Shown piece by piece: positions 49,501 to 60,361 of a stretch of DNA of 64,000 nt. Positions within the stretch are counted from its first letter, which is position 1; every line of letters begins with the position of its first letter. The DNA lies in contig CADCXA010000031.1 in the NCBI GenBank assembly GCA_902806565.1, forward strand, positions 1,984,001-2,048,000, written 5' to 3'. The notes beneath the pieces are model-generated. The model was not told the origin of the DNA, ran no database searches, and saw nothing but the letters and a program-made list of their open reading frames with translations. The translations under genes and the position numbers were made by a program. The stretch comes from Hypoxylon rubiginosum. Taxonomy: Eukaryota; Ascomycota; Sordariomycetes; Xylariales; Hypoxylaceae.

Positions 49501-49704
49501 TGGTCACGAGAGACTGCTGTGAATAAGCAAAAGCGTCATATCAGAAAGGATTATCACTACATTAGACAAGAGGTCGCTGAAGGCAACGTCAAGGTAGATT
49601 ACGTGAGGAGCGAGCTGAATCCGGCTGATGGATTCACAAAACCATTGAAGAAGCAAGACCACGAACGGTTCTTAAAGTTGCTCGGTTTGGAAGATCGCGA
49701 ATAG
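46558..49704 (+). CDS. Copia Pol: integrase, reverse transcriptase, RNase H
   Basis: It is in the same frame as gag-protease, separated by a single UAG; the first Met after it is at 46573. The GAG-pre-integrase zinc site (WHRRLCHPS ... CYACDQAK) is followed by the integrase catalytic core with a WCDTG Asp, the RLDGGREF Asp and the GVPERS Glu. Reverse transcriptase begins KWVLKKKYL, continues GFTQRKGVDYNE, and has the catalytic YVDD at nt 48706-48717. RNase H is at the C-terminus (GAVDASYAGD, SSAEAEYIAL). No frameshift or internal stop was found over about 1045 codons. Expression as a Gag-Pol fusion would need stop-codon readthrough. It may therefore be an active copy. Confidence 0.93.
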   Translation, partial: GHELVMAREINDLREILKKSLAMSTSRLTDEAIQKLILWHRRLCHPSTERMKWSIKMTTGIDLDLALIEPLPCYACDQAKITKIPSKDPQLRAEYSGEITWCDTGSLKPQSVNGDRYFTMIVDDCSRYRHFKTHVTKDKAGVIVETYLRHKYEALQCLPAKEDGSSRRPLVLRLDGGREFGMSLIEKACQEMAIELIISTPKNQYQNGVPERSIRFIQDSARVTHIAMNIPTCFWNDTMEAATYVTNRTGQSTVEGVTPYEKYMSDLEPHKPHKPDNAHLRIIGSRCSVLIDKESRDVAEKMEARGAKGILLGYRGQHNYRVWLIEGGRYLDTPHVITQEFTGDDNGAPDPRDVVRSLPEHVQKRLRHRKKTTEVGVQNKDKNIVEEDVTDSDTGSKPRKRGRPKKKRPTVQCCEAPDEPDVIYETLRNMDSTQEGGNYPSEGVSEDDFDNFIFAGDGDPPITAHSDMYRALMCHLIDIEKEDSAEDAMQDFLDTMSETFRLFETNMNEPPFKEAMNGAERELWVQAIFKEIRENLERGTFKFSPSSEAIHGHLIDAKWVLKKKYLSNGDLDKFKARICARGFTQRKGVDYNETTATTARAAAWRMLMALAAAHGWDILQIDFIAAYLNGDLKERIFMKLFPMLKEYFDAYPKERRIYQFDESKIIELMNPLYGLKQAGHAWQIKVRKLLKTRGYKPLEADDAVYLNQETRDIIASYVDDFLLFGTDVQRLKNLAESIKKDVPVTDLGDADWFLGVRIIRPTHNGEVRLDQQQYLERALKSSGLEDCKHTSTPFEPKKLDHAIPRDRGERANEREVYEYASLVGKANFAACVTRPDISYAVSTWARYMSNPSPEHSEGIKRVMRYLKKSTKKMIRYRKLTEEHEHRIFNDIGLHGAVDASYAGDASTAKSTTGYVFFLAGAPVAWLSKLQNVVARSSAEAEYIALATAATEAAWIRNFLEELQLMPEGPIPLINDNMAAITWSRETAVNKQKRHIRKDYHYIRQEVAEGNVKVDYVRSELNPADGFTKPLKKQDHERFLKLLGLEDRE

Positions 49705-49717
49705 CCTCATGTATCTA

Positions 49718-49729
49718 GCTGAGAGGGCG
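49718..49729 (+). other. Polypurine tract of copia element
   Basis: The mostly purine run GCTGAGAGGGCG lies directly before the right LTR, where plus-strand priming is expected. Confidence 0.6.
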
Positions 49730-49940
49730 TGTTGGCAGCCTGCGGTTGCCTAGACAGCTGTGGAACATAAGGCATGCAACAAAGGCAGCCGGTGGAATAC
49801 CGGAGAGTATTCCAGAGATGTAACACTGGTGCCTACAGCATAGTATTTAGATCGGGTAGATACCCAGCAAGTTTCTTCGCAGTAGCAACGAATCATAGGA
49901 TCTTTTCCACGAGCGTCCGGATAACCACCTCCCGGTTATA
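49730..49940 (+). repeat. Right LTR of copia element
   Basis: Identical to the left LTR. GATAG follows at 49941-49945. Confidence 0.95.
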
Positions 49941-49993
49941 GATAGTATCTAGTCTACCTACCAGTGATACATCTAAAGAACATGATACGTCGA

Positions 49994-50590
49994 TTAGGAA
50001 GTTGGGAATTGCTCTCCTTGGTCCCACTATCAGAGAATATTAGTTCTCAAGTTTCCAATGATTTTACGACGAATTTAAATGGAGGGCAGTTCAACAACTT
50101 ACATGTTCAATGATGCAACCATCCTCCCACCGGTATCGATCCACAATCTCACCAAACGAATTCTTGTAGTTCAGCCACGACATCTCGCCCTCAAACTTGG
50201 TGCGGAGCACGGTGATGGACTGGCTCCCCCAGATGGGGCCGAGAATATCGAGTGCATTCTGCGCGCCGTTCTGAGCCGCCGGGTTGTGGTTCTGCAGATC
50301 GCCAAATTAGCAAAGTCGGACGTCCAACCACCCGGCTCTCGGTTTCGCAGACGTACGATGTACTCGGGCAAAATGTATTCGAATGCCTTGTAGACGTCCT
50401 TCTGGACCAAGAAAAGATCGGCGAACTCGTTGAACCTCGCCTCCGTCTCCTCCGGAGTAGGCGCCGGCGTGATTCGCGTGCAGAACTTGGAGGTGCCCTG
50501 TCGTGCGAGCAAAGAGGCGATTGAAGGGAGGGGGACGGCCAGGGCCGCGAGGGGGCCTGAGGCAACGGCAAGCAGAGTTGAGCCGCGCAT
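49994..50590 (-). CDS. Small secreted SnoaL-like (NTF2-fold) protein
   Basis: Exons 50590-50357, 50291-50103 and 50026-49994 join in phase to 151 residues. The signal peptide is MRGSTLLAVASGPLAALAVP. The mature part reads through an NTF2/SnoaL-like fold: ARFNEFADLFLVQKDVYKAF, HNPAAQNGAQNALDIL, and RYRWEDGCIIEHWDQGEQFP across the last intron. The final short exon (WDQGEQFPTS) is characteristic of fungal members described as SnoaL-like aldol-condensation proteins. The activity of such secreted forms is not established. The copia element inserted 49 bp beyond the stop codon, so the frame is intact but the 3' UTR and poly(A) signal may be altered. Confidence 0.78.
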
Positions 50591-51545
50591 TTTGAATACT
50601 ACAGCTTTAGACAGTCTACAAGAGGCCCTTTAGGGTAGGGAAAATGCTAGAATTTATATACCTAGGTACGTGCTGATGTCATGCATATAGATGCCGGTAT
50701 TGCATATGCCACGGTAAACGACTTATATTGTTGCGGAGAAGCCAAGGCGAGAATAGATTTGCATAACTTGGAACTGACCTGTCGGTTCCTATTGACATGT
50801 ATCGTTATGACTAATATAATAGAAACCAAGCTAGATTAACCGTTGCCGGCTATATCCTCGCCAAGTACCGTTGGTGTAATCCGATCGTATTAGTGGCGCC
50901 CACTATCGCCAAGTCGTGGGTAGGAGGCTTAGAGCAACAGCCAGTTAAGGAAGGTATAAGACCGTAAGTGGAAGGTTAGTAGAGTGGATACAGATACGAA
51001 CGAGGTATTATCAGGAGTAATATATGAATGCATGTTCCGGATCTGAGACACCTCCGTTTCGTCTCCCCCGGGACTGTGGGGGACTTGGCGGCCGGCGACA
51101 TCGTTCGGCCGCCGGGATGAGTCAGCAGGCGTTTTCACAGACACAGGGTCATGAAAGACGAAGTGGACGTCTTCAATAATGCAACTACCTAGTTTCGTTA
51201 ATTCCCGCCTACGGGTATCAATTCTAGGTCACTTCCTTACAGCAAATCCGTAACTCTCACGAGAATTTAAAGAAGTCTTCTAACCTACCTACATAATCGC
51301 GAGCAGTCAGATCTTGAAGAGAGGTAGGTAGGTACTGTTCGAAAGATAGTTCCGCACGAAGTTGCTCATTCCTCGAGATCGTATTTCGACATATCTTTAT
51401 TGGTGCAAGGAGTTGGCGATAGGAAAAAACTGATTGGAGGAGATAATCAACCTTGCCATTGCTATCGAGGAGTATCAAAAGGAATACAAAAATTGACGGA
51501 CATCACGGTATGACCCTAACTTGTACCTTCAGTATCAAATTACCA
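50591..51545. other. Intergenic
   Basis: No gene is recognised. Two TACCTAGGTA-like words (about 50660 and 51290) are present. Confidence 0.5.
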
Positions 51546-54500
51546 CTAAGGTATCAAGGGAACACCTGTCTCAAAGCCAATGCCCTTATCAAAATCCAGG
51601 TCGAGACATTCATCCGATGCGAGACTGGCTATTTCCTCATCAGTTGGCGGCCCGTCCCTTCCCAAGTTGCGGTCTATTAGCAACTGCAGCGTTTTCACCC
51701 GATTTGGCGGATAGGCAAGTGCAACCCAATCGCGCAGTGGAAGTTTCCAGTTGCAGCGCTTAGACATCCGAATAATGGGTTCTCCAGGATCTAGCATTGC
51801 GTTGATTCTGAGGGTGTTGCGCATCTTTCGTCTTTCCAATTCAAGCGCCACTCCGTATCTCGTCTGACTCTGTTTAATCGGAGTGAGACATAAGAACATG
51901 TCTGCATCGGCGCCATATAACAGAAACAATCTCATAACGGGTTCCAGGATACCTGAGCCAGAGTCCTGGGGGAAAATAGATATCAAATGCATCCAAATAG
52001 AGAGATCGTCACCCTGCAGACAAGCATTTGGTGACACCCTATTCTTGAGCATATAGGCTATTGCTGAAATTAACCCTTGAGCGAGACGTCGTGTTAATAT
52101 GGTATCGTCCCAATCTACGAACAATGCACTCGTACGACCTATCATAGCAGCGAGCATCTCGATTGGATTATGCTTCGGTAGCCAGCACAAAGTATCGATA
52201 GGTACGATGCTGCCATTCGTCCCCAAGCTTACTTCGTATATACCGAGCCTAGCAGCGATTAGGACCATTGCTTCGGCAAGAGGCCTTTCTACACGTATGG
52301 TCTCACGACCTACATATGGTAGAATGCGAACTTTGGCGACTAAGCCACTATCTTTTGAGTAGTCAACGAATCGGCTCAATAGTCGAGAGTTAATCTTTCC
52401 TTTGCCCATAATTATATTGTCAAAAAGTAGGCGTCTTAAGTCGTCATCGAAATTCAAATTCTCGTCCGGATGTTGTTGGGATATTAAGACTGATGCGAGG
52501 AAGCTCTGCAAGACGAAGCTACAGACATCAAACCCTGTGCATTCTTCTTGTATGTGTATTTGAATTTTTGGCTTGGAGAGGAATTCGACAACAGTGCGAT
52601 GGATGAATTTGAGTTCGTCATTGAAAAGGAAGCCCGTAGTCGAAGAACGGTTCTTGCTGGCAACGACCTCGAGCAAACCAAAGCATCTAAGACATAGTTG
52701 CTTTCTTGATTTACGGAGCCTTTGTTTTACCCCATCTTTAGACACTTTCTTAAGACTTTCGGCAAAAGTGAAGTCAGGGTTGTCAGGTTCGTCTAGGAAA
52801 GAGTAGTAAATAAGGAACATAGGGTGACGTCTTTCGCCAGGAAGTGGCATCGACATAAGCAAGAGGGTTCTCATAGCTCTAGTCCGATCTAATCGGAACC
52901 TATGGTTGAGCATCTTGTTGAAAAGATCTTGATAGAGTTCATCTAACTCCCGAGGAAGCTCCTCGATTTTTTGCTCTAGGTCCTCGAGTCTGTCATCAGC
53001 GAGAAGTCCCTCGAGAAGCCCCCGGGCGACGACCTTCACCCACAAGAACACCCCATCCGCCTTGTCAACGATCGTGTCGGCTATCTGGAGGATCTTCTCC
53101 TTGTTTTGTGAGGACTGAAAATCCTCATTGTCTGCTAGTATAGCACTGACGTACGCTTCGATGTCGCGGTGGGTTATCTGGTGAATTCGCAGTTTCTCAC
53201 ATTGCGCAAATCGCTCCTGGAACACTAGCAACTCCCTGCTAGACACACAAATCTTGAAATCTAGAGGATTTGACTTGGCCCATAGGAAAAGTTGCTTCAC
53301 CATTGTATCCGGGTTGCCTTCATACTCATCCAACCCATCAATGAAGAAGATAAATTTGTACCTTTCAAGGTAGCCTTGAGTCTGAGTGAGAGAGTCGAAA
53401 GCGGTCGCAATATCTCTATCACTGATGCGGAATGGCCCACGTTGCATTGCTGAGTTCCACTGGTCCGGAAATAGTTCATGGACCAGTTCTGGGGCCTTGA
53501 GAAGAGTAGCATGAAGCAAAGATCGCATCAACCCATTCATGGAACGCTGCGTTGGTGTACCAAGAGCCCAGAAAAAGAAATTGGTCATAACCAAAGTCTT
53601 ATTGCCTGCCCAGATCTTCAAATGTCTAGTGGTAGCTGGGTTTTCGCAGAGAAACTTCATTAGAGTTGACTTTCCCGAACCCGGCTTGCCCGAGATATGG
53701 AAAATGCCGTCCCCGTGGAGAAGCCACTTTACCAAGTTCTCTCTAGCATTTGTTTCATCTTGGATTTCCGGTCTTCGCACTTCCTCTCGGTCGAGTAGCC
53801 ATGAAAACGTCTCGCCATGGGCCATTTCTACGTCTTCGAACCTAGCAGTCATCTTCTCAACTGCGATGCTGTTTAAGATTTCGCGCCGAATTTCGTTTTC
53901 AGTCGCCTGGTCCGAGAGCATCACAAGCGACCGAATTTGTTCTAATGCTCTTGGGCTAAGCTCCACTGTTTTCACGCCCGAACGCAGTAGTTGAGTACTT
54001 GATATAAGTGTTCGAAGCTGTTGGTTGGTGGCAAGACCCTGATTGAATAGATCGCGAAAGTGGCGGTCATTGTCAGACCTACACATCGCCGTTAGCCCTC
54101 TAATGTTCGTACAGCAATGCGTGCCTCGACCACTCTACCCCTCATGCGGTGCCAGGATTGCTGAAGTAAATGAGAAACATTCCTACCTAGACATATGTAC
54201 CAGCTGAATATTTAGCTGCTCTTTACACTGATCTAGTCTTTTCGTTAGGTCAATTCTCATTCCTCGATACCATATGTTCCTCCAAGCTGCCTTCAATGTC
54301 TCTCTCTTTGATCCGGGCTTAGTTGATTTGAGCTTCTGGAGAAGATTCAATATCTCTTCTGATAGCGATCTACATTGCGTAGTGAGATCCAGAAGTCCGG
54401 TGACGGCAGCAGTAGATGGGACCTGAGGGCTCTGATAGGTGAGGTCTATGGTCAAATTCTGCATCATTTGCGTATGATTCTCCAGTTCCTCGTTCTCTTT

Positions 54501-54614
54501 AGTCGCACCGGAAATTGACCCATGGGTTTCCTTGATGATTCCCATAACTTCAGACCCGAAATCAATGAAAGTGATGATGTTGCCCACGAGGCCAATAATT
54601 TCGAGTGCTTCCAT
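51546..54614 (-). CDS. NLR-like STAND protein: Fungal_N plus NACHT-type NTPase (paralogue)
   Basis: Exons 54614-54187 and 54078-51546 give 986 residues. Exon 1 is 428 nt, exactly the length of exon 1 in the NLR-like gene at 26770-30008, and the intron interrupts the same MS-R-S site. The N-terminal fungal STAND domain starts MEALEIIGLVGNIITFIDFG. The NTPase has FHISGKPGSGKSTLMKFL with the P-loop at about 273-280, Walker B FIFFIDGLDEYEG, and CVSSREL as the sensor strand. The C-terminus is helical without evident repeats. As with the first copy, a sensor role in fungal immunity or incompatibility follows from the family; the ligand is unknown. The frame is intact. Confidence 0.88.
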
Positions 54615-55769
54615 TCTTAAAGGTGGTTCGAGGGTCAGTTTGGCATGAAATCAAGTTATGCGCAATCCCAAAGATGTCGCGAGGAGATAGAGGAAACTGA
54701 GAGGATTGAGGGGATAGGTGGTCAGGCTGCGACAATAATGAGAGGCCTGGACAATTGGCCGGTTTACCGAGCTAATGAAGCGTTAGATATTCAGCCACAT
54801 TGCTACCTTGAAGCGAGAAGAAACCGATTCGTGATTCTATCAGGTACTGTCACACAAGCACGTGAATGTACCTCACACTGGGGCAATGTCGAGTTTATGC
54901 ACAGCGCTGCGCAGGTGTGTACTTCATCACCTCTAAATACACGAAACCTGCCAGCCTTCCAAAGCATATACCCGTGAGACTTCTACAGATAATGCGCAAT
55001 ACTAGCAACAACCATTCCACCCAGTCGTGTAAATTAGCGATGGAAGCCCCTAGCCAACATCAATCGTGTATAGCTCAGCTCGATTCCTGCATGTTCCTTC
55101 GGGATAGAAAGAGGTATGATTGGAAACGGCGGGTGTTGAACAGTAGCAAGAAGTCAAGTCACGAGTAACCCGAGTGTAAGCTTCCTCGGGCGAAAACAGG
55201 CTATAACAAGGTTTGGACGCCCTAAGCTTACAGTTGAAGTTGGCTTAATACCAATTGGGGGTTATCGACGATCTTAACGTCCATCCAGTGCGGCACGTTG
55301 ACTCGAGTAGCACCGTCTAACCCAGCCGCGATAGGGTTAACCATTCATACAACCTACGGTCAACCGTACGTGAACCTAAAAGCACAAGCCTCTCGATATT
55401 CAAGTTGACCACAATGCGAATCTAGTCCGAGTTAAGAGCTACCTATATTAGCAGGTCTTTACAGAAGATATATACACTCTGTAATACTTCTTCCATGGCT
55501 CTGTTTTCTCATCTGCAGCAAGATGGCATTCATTGTCTCCGTGTTGTAGGTTATTATTACTAAGCAGGTTTATAATAGGAGATTTGCTGTTTACATGCGC
55601 CAACTTGACCCCTGGATACCTGTTTACCTCCTAGCTATTACCCATGTTTCCTCAGGGGCCTTTATTATAAACCTCCTCAAGAAAAGTCAGACATTATCAT
55701 GAGACGCCATCAATTCATTTTCCCTATGAAAATAGCCGAGATGACTCTTAGAGCTAATTAGGTATATCC
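54615..55769. other. Intergenic
   Basis: Open frames on the plus strand (54645-55168) have no family signature and probably cover the NLR promoter. No gene is called. Confidence 0.45.
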
Positions 55770-56486
55770 TCAGCAGAACTCAGGGGGACAAGGCAACCCA
55801 TAGCTATAAGAATTGTACATTCCAATGGGACAGTCATCTTTATCCTGAAAGAACTTGAAGGTAGTGTCGTTGGATGAAGTTACTAATTGAATATCAGCGA
55901 CGCAGGTCTCTTCAAACATTGTTCAAGAATTGGAAGAGCTCCACTCACCCCCAGCAACACACGTCCCGGCGGCAAATGTACAGGGGCCGATGTCCAGCGT
56001 ATAAGCATAGCCCGGTTCCATGTGGATCGGCGGAAATGGCGGGAAGACGCCAGGAGTGGGCTGGTTATTGAACGTAGTCTCCGGGCCCGGGCAGCTGCCC
56101 GCCAGATACCCGTTGAAGAAGAACGTACCAGCCCCCTCGTACAGGAACTTGGAGGTCTTGAGCTGGTCCAGGCGCGGGAACAAGAACTCGAGCGTGCAGT
56201 TGGCATCGGCGCGAGACGCCGGGACGTCGAAGCTGAAGACGGACGAAATGTCGTCGGGGGTGATGAGGCCGTTGAACTGAGGGCCGAAGGCCTTGTCGGG
56301 CTCGAGCTGCGAGATCTGCGTTATGTAATGCGGATACTCAAATTGGCCTTCGTCGAGATATGCTGGGCACCCGTTTGTCTTGTTGCGAGTCCATTCATGG
56401 TCTCCGAGGGCTCGTTTGGAGATGAGCTCGAATGGTGCCGCCCTGACTGCACTCAGGGATGCCATTAAGCAAAAAAGGAAGCGCAT
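55770..56486 (-). CDS. Secreted But2-domain protein
   Basis: Exons 56486-55949 and 55882-55770 join in phase (G|TA) to 216 residues. The signal peptide is MRFLFCLMASLSAVRAAP. The rest is the ubiquitin-3-binding But2 C-terminal domain as found in fungal secreted proteins: CPAYLDEGQFEYPHYITQ, NGLITPDDISSVFSFDVP, CTLEFLFPRLDQL and GSCPGPETTFNNQPTPG. The second exon supplies the end VTSSNDTTFKFFQD, then a C-terminal Cys pair. The name comes from a fission yeast protein; the role of secreted members is not known. Read without splicing the protein would end early at an unrelated SSSNS. Confidence 0.85.
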
Positions 56487-58119
56487 TGTGATGACTGTGG
56501 CTGACTAAACAGGCAGTGATCGAAAGTGCGTAGTTATGGTGGTATGGTGAACTTGTCCTCCTTTTCTCCTCGAAGAAGACCAATCTTCTTATACTGCAAA
56601 AAGGCGACAGAGTTCCAAGAGACATGCGATAACCCCTAGTCCGTTATTATGGCAGCTAGCGTCGCGCCTTGTCTCATCTCTACTGACTGAGGCTGCATCT
56701 ATGACTAGTGCCGACTTCGACTCATCTCCCGCAAGGGATCTTGCATCAATAGTCAGTTGAGAGAAGGAAATATATATAACACAAACGACATGCAGTCACT
56801 TAATAAATTTCCCGATGCATTGTCGGTGCAGGAGTGGCTGAGCCTGGCTAATTTAACTTACCGTAGCAAACGCAAGATAGTCGACGGCGATTCGAGTTTT
56901 CGAAGCTACACACAGCCGGGTAATTGCATGCCTACTAGTTGCAGCCTGCAGAAAAAAGCACGGGTTGACTCATGGTTTCACAATATTTGGGCGTGCTCCC
57001 GCGAGGATCCTATCGTTAAACACCTGCAGCCAGCCGATCGTCATTCTTACGGTTTCACCTGGCCATGCCGGATTCCTTCCTTTAGCTTTCCAACCTGTTT
57101 CTCACTCCTATTCTCTCCTCTTTTCCTTTTACCCCTTCATAGTAGTTATCATTCTATTATATAGTTTAATCCGCGAGACGTTCAACCGGGCAGATTAGTC
57201 AACAGAGTAGATACCTAATAGCTCAAACTAGGACTATGGTAGGCACCGAAAGAGTACGCTAGGGAAGAGACATCAGCGAGTAAGCACTGAGAATTAAATC
57301 TAAATAACAGCCCAAGTACCTAGCTATAGCCTCAATCTAGATAATGTAATATGCGAGCCCATTGAAAAGGGAGTATCTGTTAGTTGCCATGTGAGCAGTC
57401 AAACTAACGAACATCAACTCTCTATCTCCCCTCCTCTATCTAGCATGTCCAATGCTCTACCGGGGGTGCACGCGGGATGGTGATGTGGCTTACTATAGTG
57501 CTATTAATAGCATGTGCCGCAACGGTACATATCCGCGTGCTGCCAATTGTAACCTCACTACCCGCCGTCGAGTTGGAGAGATATCTGCGACAGAGATACA
57601 GACTACAATCCAACAGCCTCTTAAAGAGTTAGCATTGGAACTTGACAGTATTATCCATTACGAGTAGAGGGCTACTAAAACTACCTACACACTGTAAAAA
57701 ATGGTGAATGAAGCCCCTGAGTTCATTATGGTCGGGTACCTGGATATCATAGGTACCGTGAAATACTGGTAATCTCCAAAATTGGTATAGGAAGACGACT
57801 CATGCCACAACCTTATACCTTTTGGGCAGCTTACTGTGACAATGCGGTCGAGCTAGAATGAGGGCTCTCCGTAGTTGCATTTCTGCGGCCATACCACGAT
57901 ACTAAGTCACCGAAGCACCTGGCCATCAATTTCGGCCGAACGAGCGGCTTCCGGCCTCATCAAAGCTTCACGAACGTGCACGTGGTGGAAGAGTCACTAC
58001 TAGGTAAGGTAACCGCTATTAGTGGGTATAAAATGTTCTAGATATCTCACTTTTCTTATGGCTAGGAGGTACCTACCACATGTACCTATGATACGGAATA
58101 AATAATTCATTCTCAAATC
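56487..58119. other. Intergenic
   Basis: No supported gene. A 71-codon Cys-containing frame at 57452-57667 is preceded by an intron-like GTGAGC-CTAAC-TAG stretch, but no upstream exon can be joined in frame. Confidence 0.45.
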
Positions 58120-58756
58120 ATGGCGGAACTATATCTATTATACGCTGTCGCAACCTTGGCAGCTCTTCTAGCCCCGGCTGCTGCTGAAGGCAACTTCACC
58201 CAGAGCTGCTTTCTCTGGGGTATCGCAGCCAACGAAACTTCATCCTCCTATGACTTGATGTCTCTCTGTACAGGTCGCGCACTGGGATATAATGCTCTCC
58301 ATCTAGATTTGTGAGCATATGATGTGCCTACTTGTAGGTATATATGGTGTCGGGCTCATGGCTGATATCTCTCCTTTCTTGCTGTCTAGGTGCTACACTC
58401 TTGTCGACGGCCAGATTGTCGAGGCCAGCAACACAGCGCCCGGCCTCGGCGCGTGCGAAGCCTGAAGCGCCCTCCTGGATGGGAGGCTGTATTGCACCGG
58501 TTGTCCGAAAGACGATGGAACTCTCGTCGACTCGTCTATCAACATGAGTAAGTCCCTGTCACCATCATCAGTTTTACCTCCCGGTCGAGAATAATCGGGG
58601 CATATATAAATAACTGACTGACAACTCTCTTCATCAGACAATGTGATCTCCAACCAAGGAGGATATTTATACTGCTTCGATAGGAGGGGGGATATTTGTA
58701 CCGAGTCTCCCTTTGGGCCTTGGCTGGTTTGCGACTGGTGGAAGTACGGATATTAG
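58120..58756 (+). pseudogene. Secreted cyanovirin-N-like (CVNH) protein with in-frame stop
   Basis: Exons 58120-58310, 58390-58547 and 58638-58756 with good GT/AG sites would give 155 codons. The signal peptide (YLLYAVATLAALLAPAAAEG) precedes FTQSCFLWGI. The C-terminal part SSINMNNVISNQGGYLYCF resembles the repeated strand pattern of CVNH lectin-like domains. Codon 89 is TGA (58463-58465), between GACEA and SALLDGRLYC, in otherwise normal coding sequence. Either the gene is recently disabled or my exon 2 boundaries are wrong. The splice sites on both sides are intact, which favours a young nonsense mutation. Confidence 0.6.
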
Positions 58757-59499
58757 GCTAGGTGCTTAGAACTGGAGCTCAGAGGGAGACTTGATCAACT
58801 CGAGTCCGTTCTGGCACGAAAGTTGAGATTTCTAGCTGCAGGATGTCTCGCGAGGTTATCTACAAGCTTGTATTCAGAAGACGATGAGAGTAATTCGTTT
58901 TGTGCCTATGCACGTCGGCGTGTACCTAGCACACTGGGACAGTGTCGATCGGGAACAATGAGAAATCACCTGTTAATCGTAATGTAAGAGATGATCCCCA
59001 ACTCCTTTGTTGATCTTGGAGTGGGATGACTTAGCTATCTCAAAGACGCCGAACATTTTGATGTGTCTCTATCCCAAAGACGCGACTTGTCAATAAAGAG
59101 TGTGGATGACTTTGTGAGGGCGGTCGGCGACTTAAGAATCAAGACTCGAAATTGCCCTCATTCCCATTTTCATCGACCATGAGTGGGAGGTTGATGGTAT
59201 CAGGAAAGAAAGGGGTAAAGACTTGGACCCAAAACTCGTCCGAGCTCGTAGTAGCTTTGAAGTACCTAGGTGTAAGGTGCCCTATGCTAGCGGTCGGAGC
59301 GCTATGTTTATAGGGAGAGGATATGCTGAAGCACACTCCCTCTCTAGCGCTTCTTAGCGCTAGACTCTCTAGAACTTGGGTGTAGCTTATTTGGTAGTTG
59401 GGTAACATAGGTACCTAAATTATAGAGAGTATGCGCTATAACTTGCTACAATTACAGCGGCCTCTAGCGTTAGAGTTCTTATATTTACAAGGCACTGTG

Positions 59500-59590
59500 C
59501 TTTGGGCGGTTAGTCAGCTCTCCGGAAGTTAAGCCCACATGCCTCCCCGTCGACCTCCGTTAATGGTGGGGCCGGATGACCGTAGAGTAA
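59500..59590 (+). ncRNA. Possible 5S rRNA relic
   Basis: GAAGTTAAGCCCAC resembles the A-box region and GTTAATGGTGGGGCCGGATGACC the C-box region of a 5S rRNA gene, in the right order and spacing. The 5' and 3' ends do not match, so this is at most a fragment. Confidence 0.3.
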
Positions 59591-59710
59591 CACAAATCAA
59601 AATTCTTCCTATCCCGGCACCACCCGGTTTTTCGCAACTCCAACGGGTTCATATTACAAACCCCTCGTAAAATTCAGCCGTAAGTATAAATTGTATGTAA
59701 AGCTAGATCA

Positions 59711-59760
59711 GGCCCACTCTGACTTCCAGCAGGACTTATCTAGGTAGTCGGAGTGGGCCG
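59711..59760. repeat. Hairpin with GGCCCACTC stem
   Basis: GGCCCACTCTGAC pairs with GTCGGAGTGGGCC (one G-T pair) around a loop of about 22 nt. Role unknown. Confidence 0.55.
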
Positions 59761-60361
59761 TTTAGCTCTCCAATCCCCTACAAGGCTCTTCGAGTGCTTT
59801 CACAGACCTTGACACGAATAATGCCTTGCTGCTCCATGAGGTTACCCATATTAAATAGCATTAAAAGCACCACGACTTATCTCTACCTACTTGGAATAAA
59901 TCACGACGTAGCCTTGCTAGAGATGCGTGGCCCTACTGATACGGAATCTAAGCGGGATAGCCCCGTGCTTAGCGCAGACGAAGTATTATAAAGCTACCTA
60001 GGTGCCGGTAGGTAGAGAAGGCCAATTAATACAGTTTTTACATCCACCAGTGGCCTAAATAAATATTACTGTCTATTAACGTGCTATTTGGCGCTAGGAT
60101 GAAACAATCGCCAACAATCTTTATCATCAACTTTCCTTTAAGCAGTTCATTTCACTCAAGGTGTTACGGAATAACGTTACTATTCGTCTAACAAAATATG
60201 TTGACGTCGTTCGTAAGGCATATATAATACTTAGAATATCCCACTGCTATTCTCAAGCTCATATTCCATGATACCAGAACACTCTTACACAGACTCTTAC
60301 AGACAGACTCTTACACACTCACTTACACGCACACTCTTAAAACAATCTTACGACAATCAAA

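Larger units (their letters stand above)
43597..49940 (+). mobile_element. Ty1/copia LTR retrotransposon, apparently intact
   Basis: The 6344-bp element has two 211-bp LTRs that I find identical base for base and a 5-bp duplication GATAG. The sequence following the left LTR (TGGTAGCTCCACC) looks like a primer-binding site complementary to a tRNA 3' end, probably initiator Met. A purine-rich tract (GAGAGGG) precedes the right LTR. Two long frames, gag-protease and integrase-RT-RNaseH, are in the same frame and separated by one UAG. Integrase before RT is the copia order. No sign of RIP is seen, in sharp contrast to the element at 19.7-26.6 kb, so the insertion is recent. Confidence 0.95.
58757..60361. 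other. Intergenic with short structured stretches
   Basis: No protein gene is supported. It holds a possible 5S rRNA relic (59500-59590) and a hairpin (59711-59760), both listed separately. The leader just before 60362 has repeated ACTCTTACA-like units, and TATATAATA lies about 135 bp upstream of that ATG. Confidence 0.45.

Noticed and set aside
54645..55168. Two plus-strand frames upstream of the second NLR-like gene
   Set aside because: No recognisable family, and the position fits promoter DNA.
56757..57164. 135-codon plus-strand frame
   Set aside because: Composition changes along its length and ends in low-complexity pyrimidine-rich sequence; no homologous pattern recognised.
57452..57667. 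Small Cys-containing frame preceded by an intron-like sequence
   Set aside because: The upstream side has a stop in the required phase, so no exon can be joined; too weak to call a secreted peptide.
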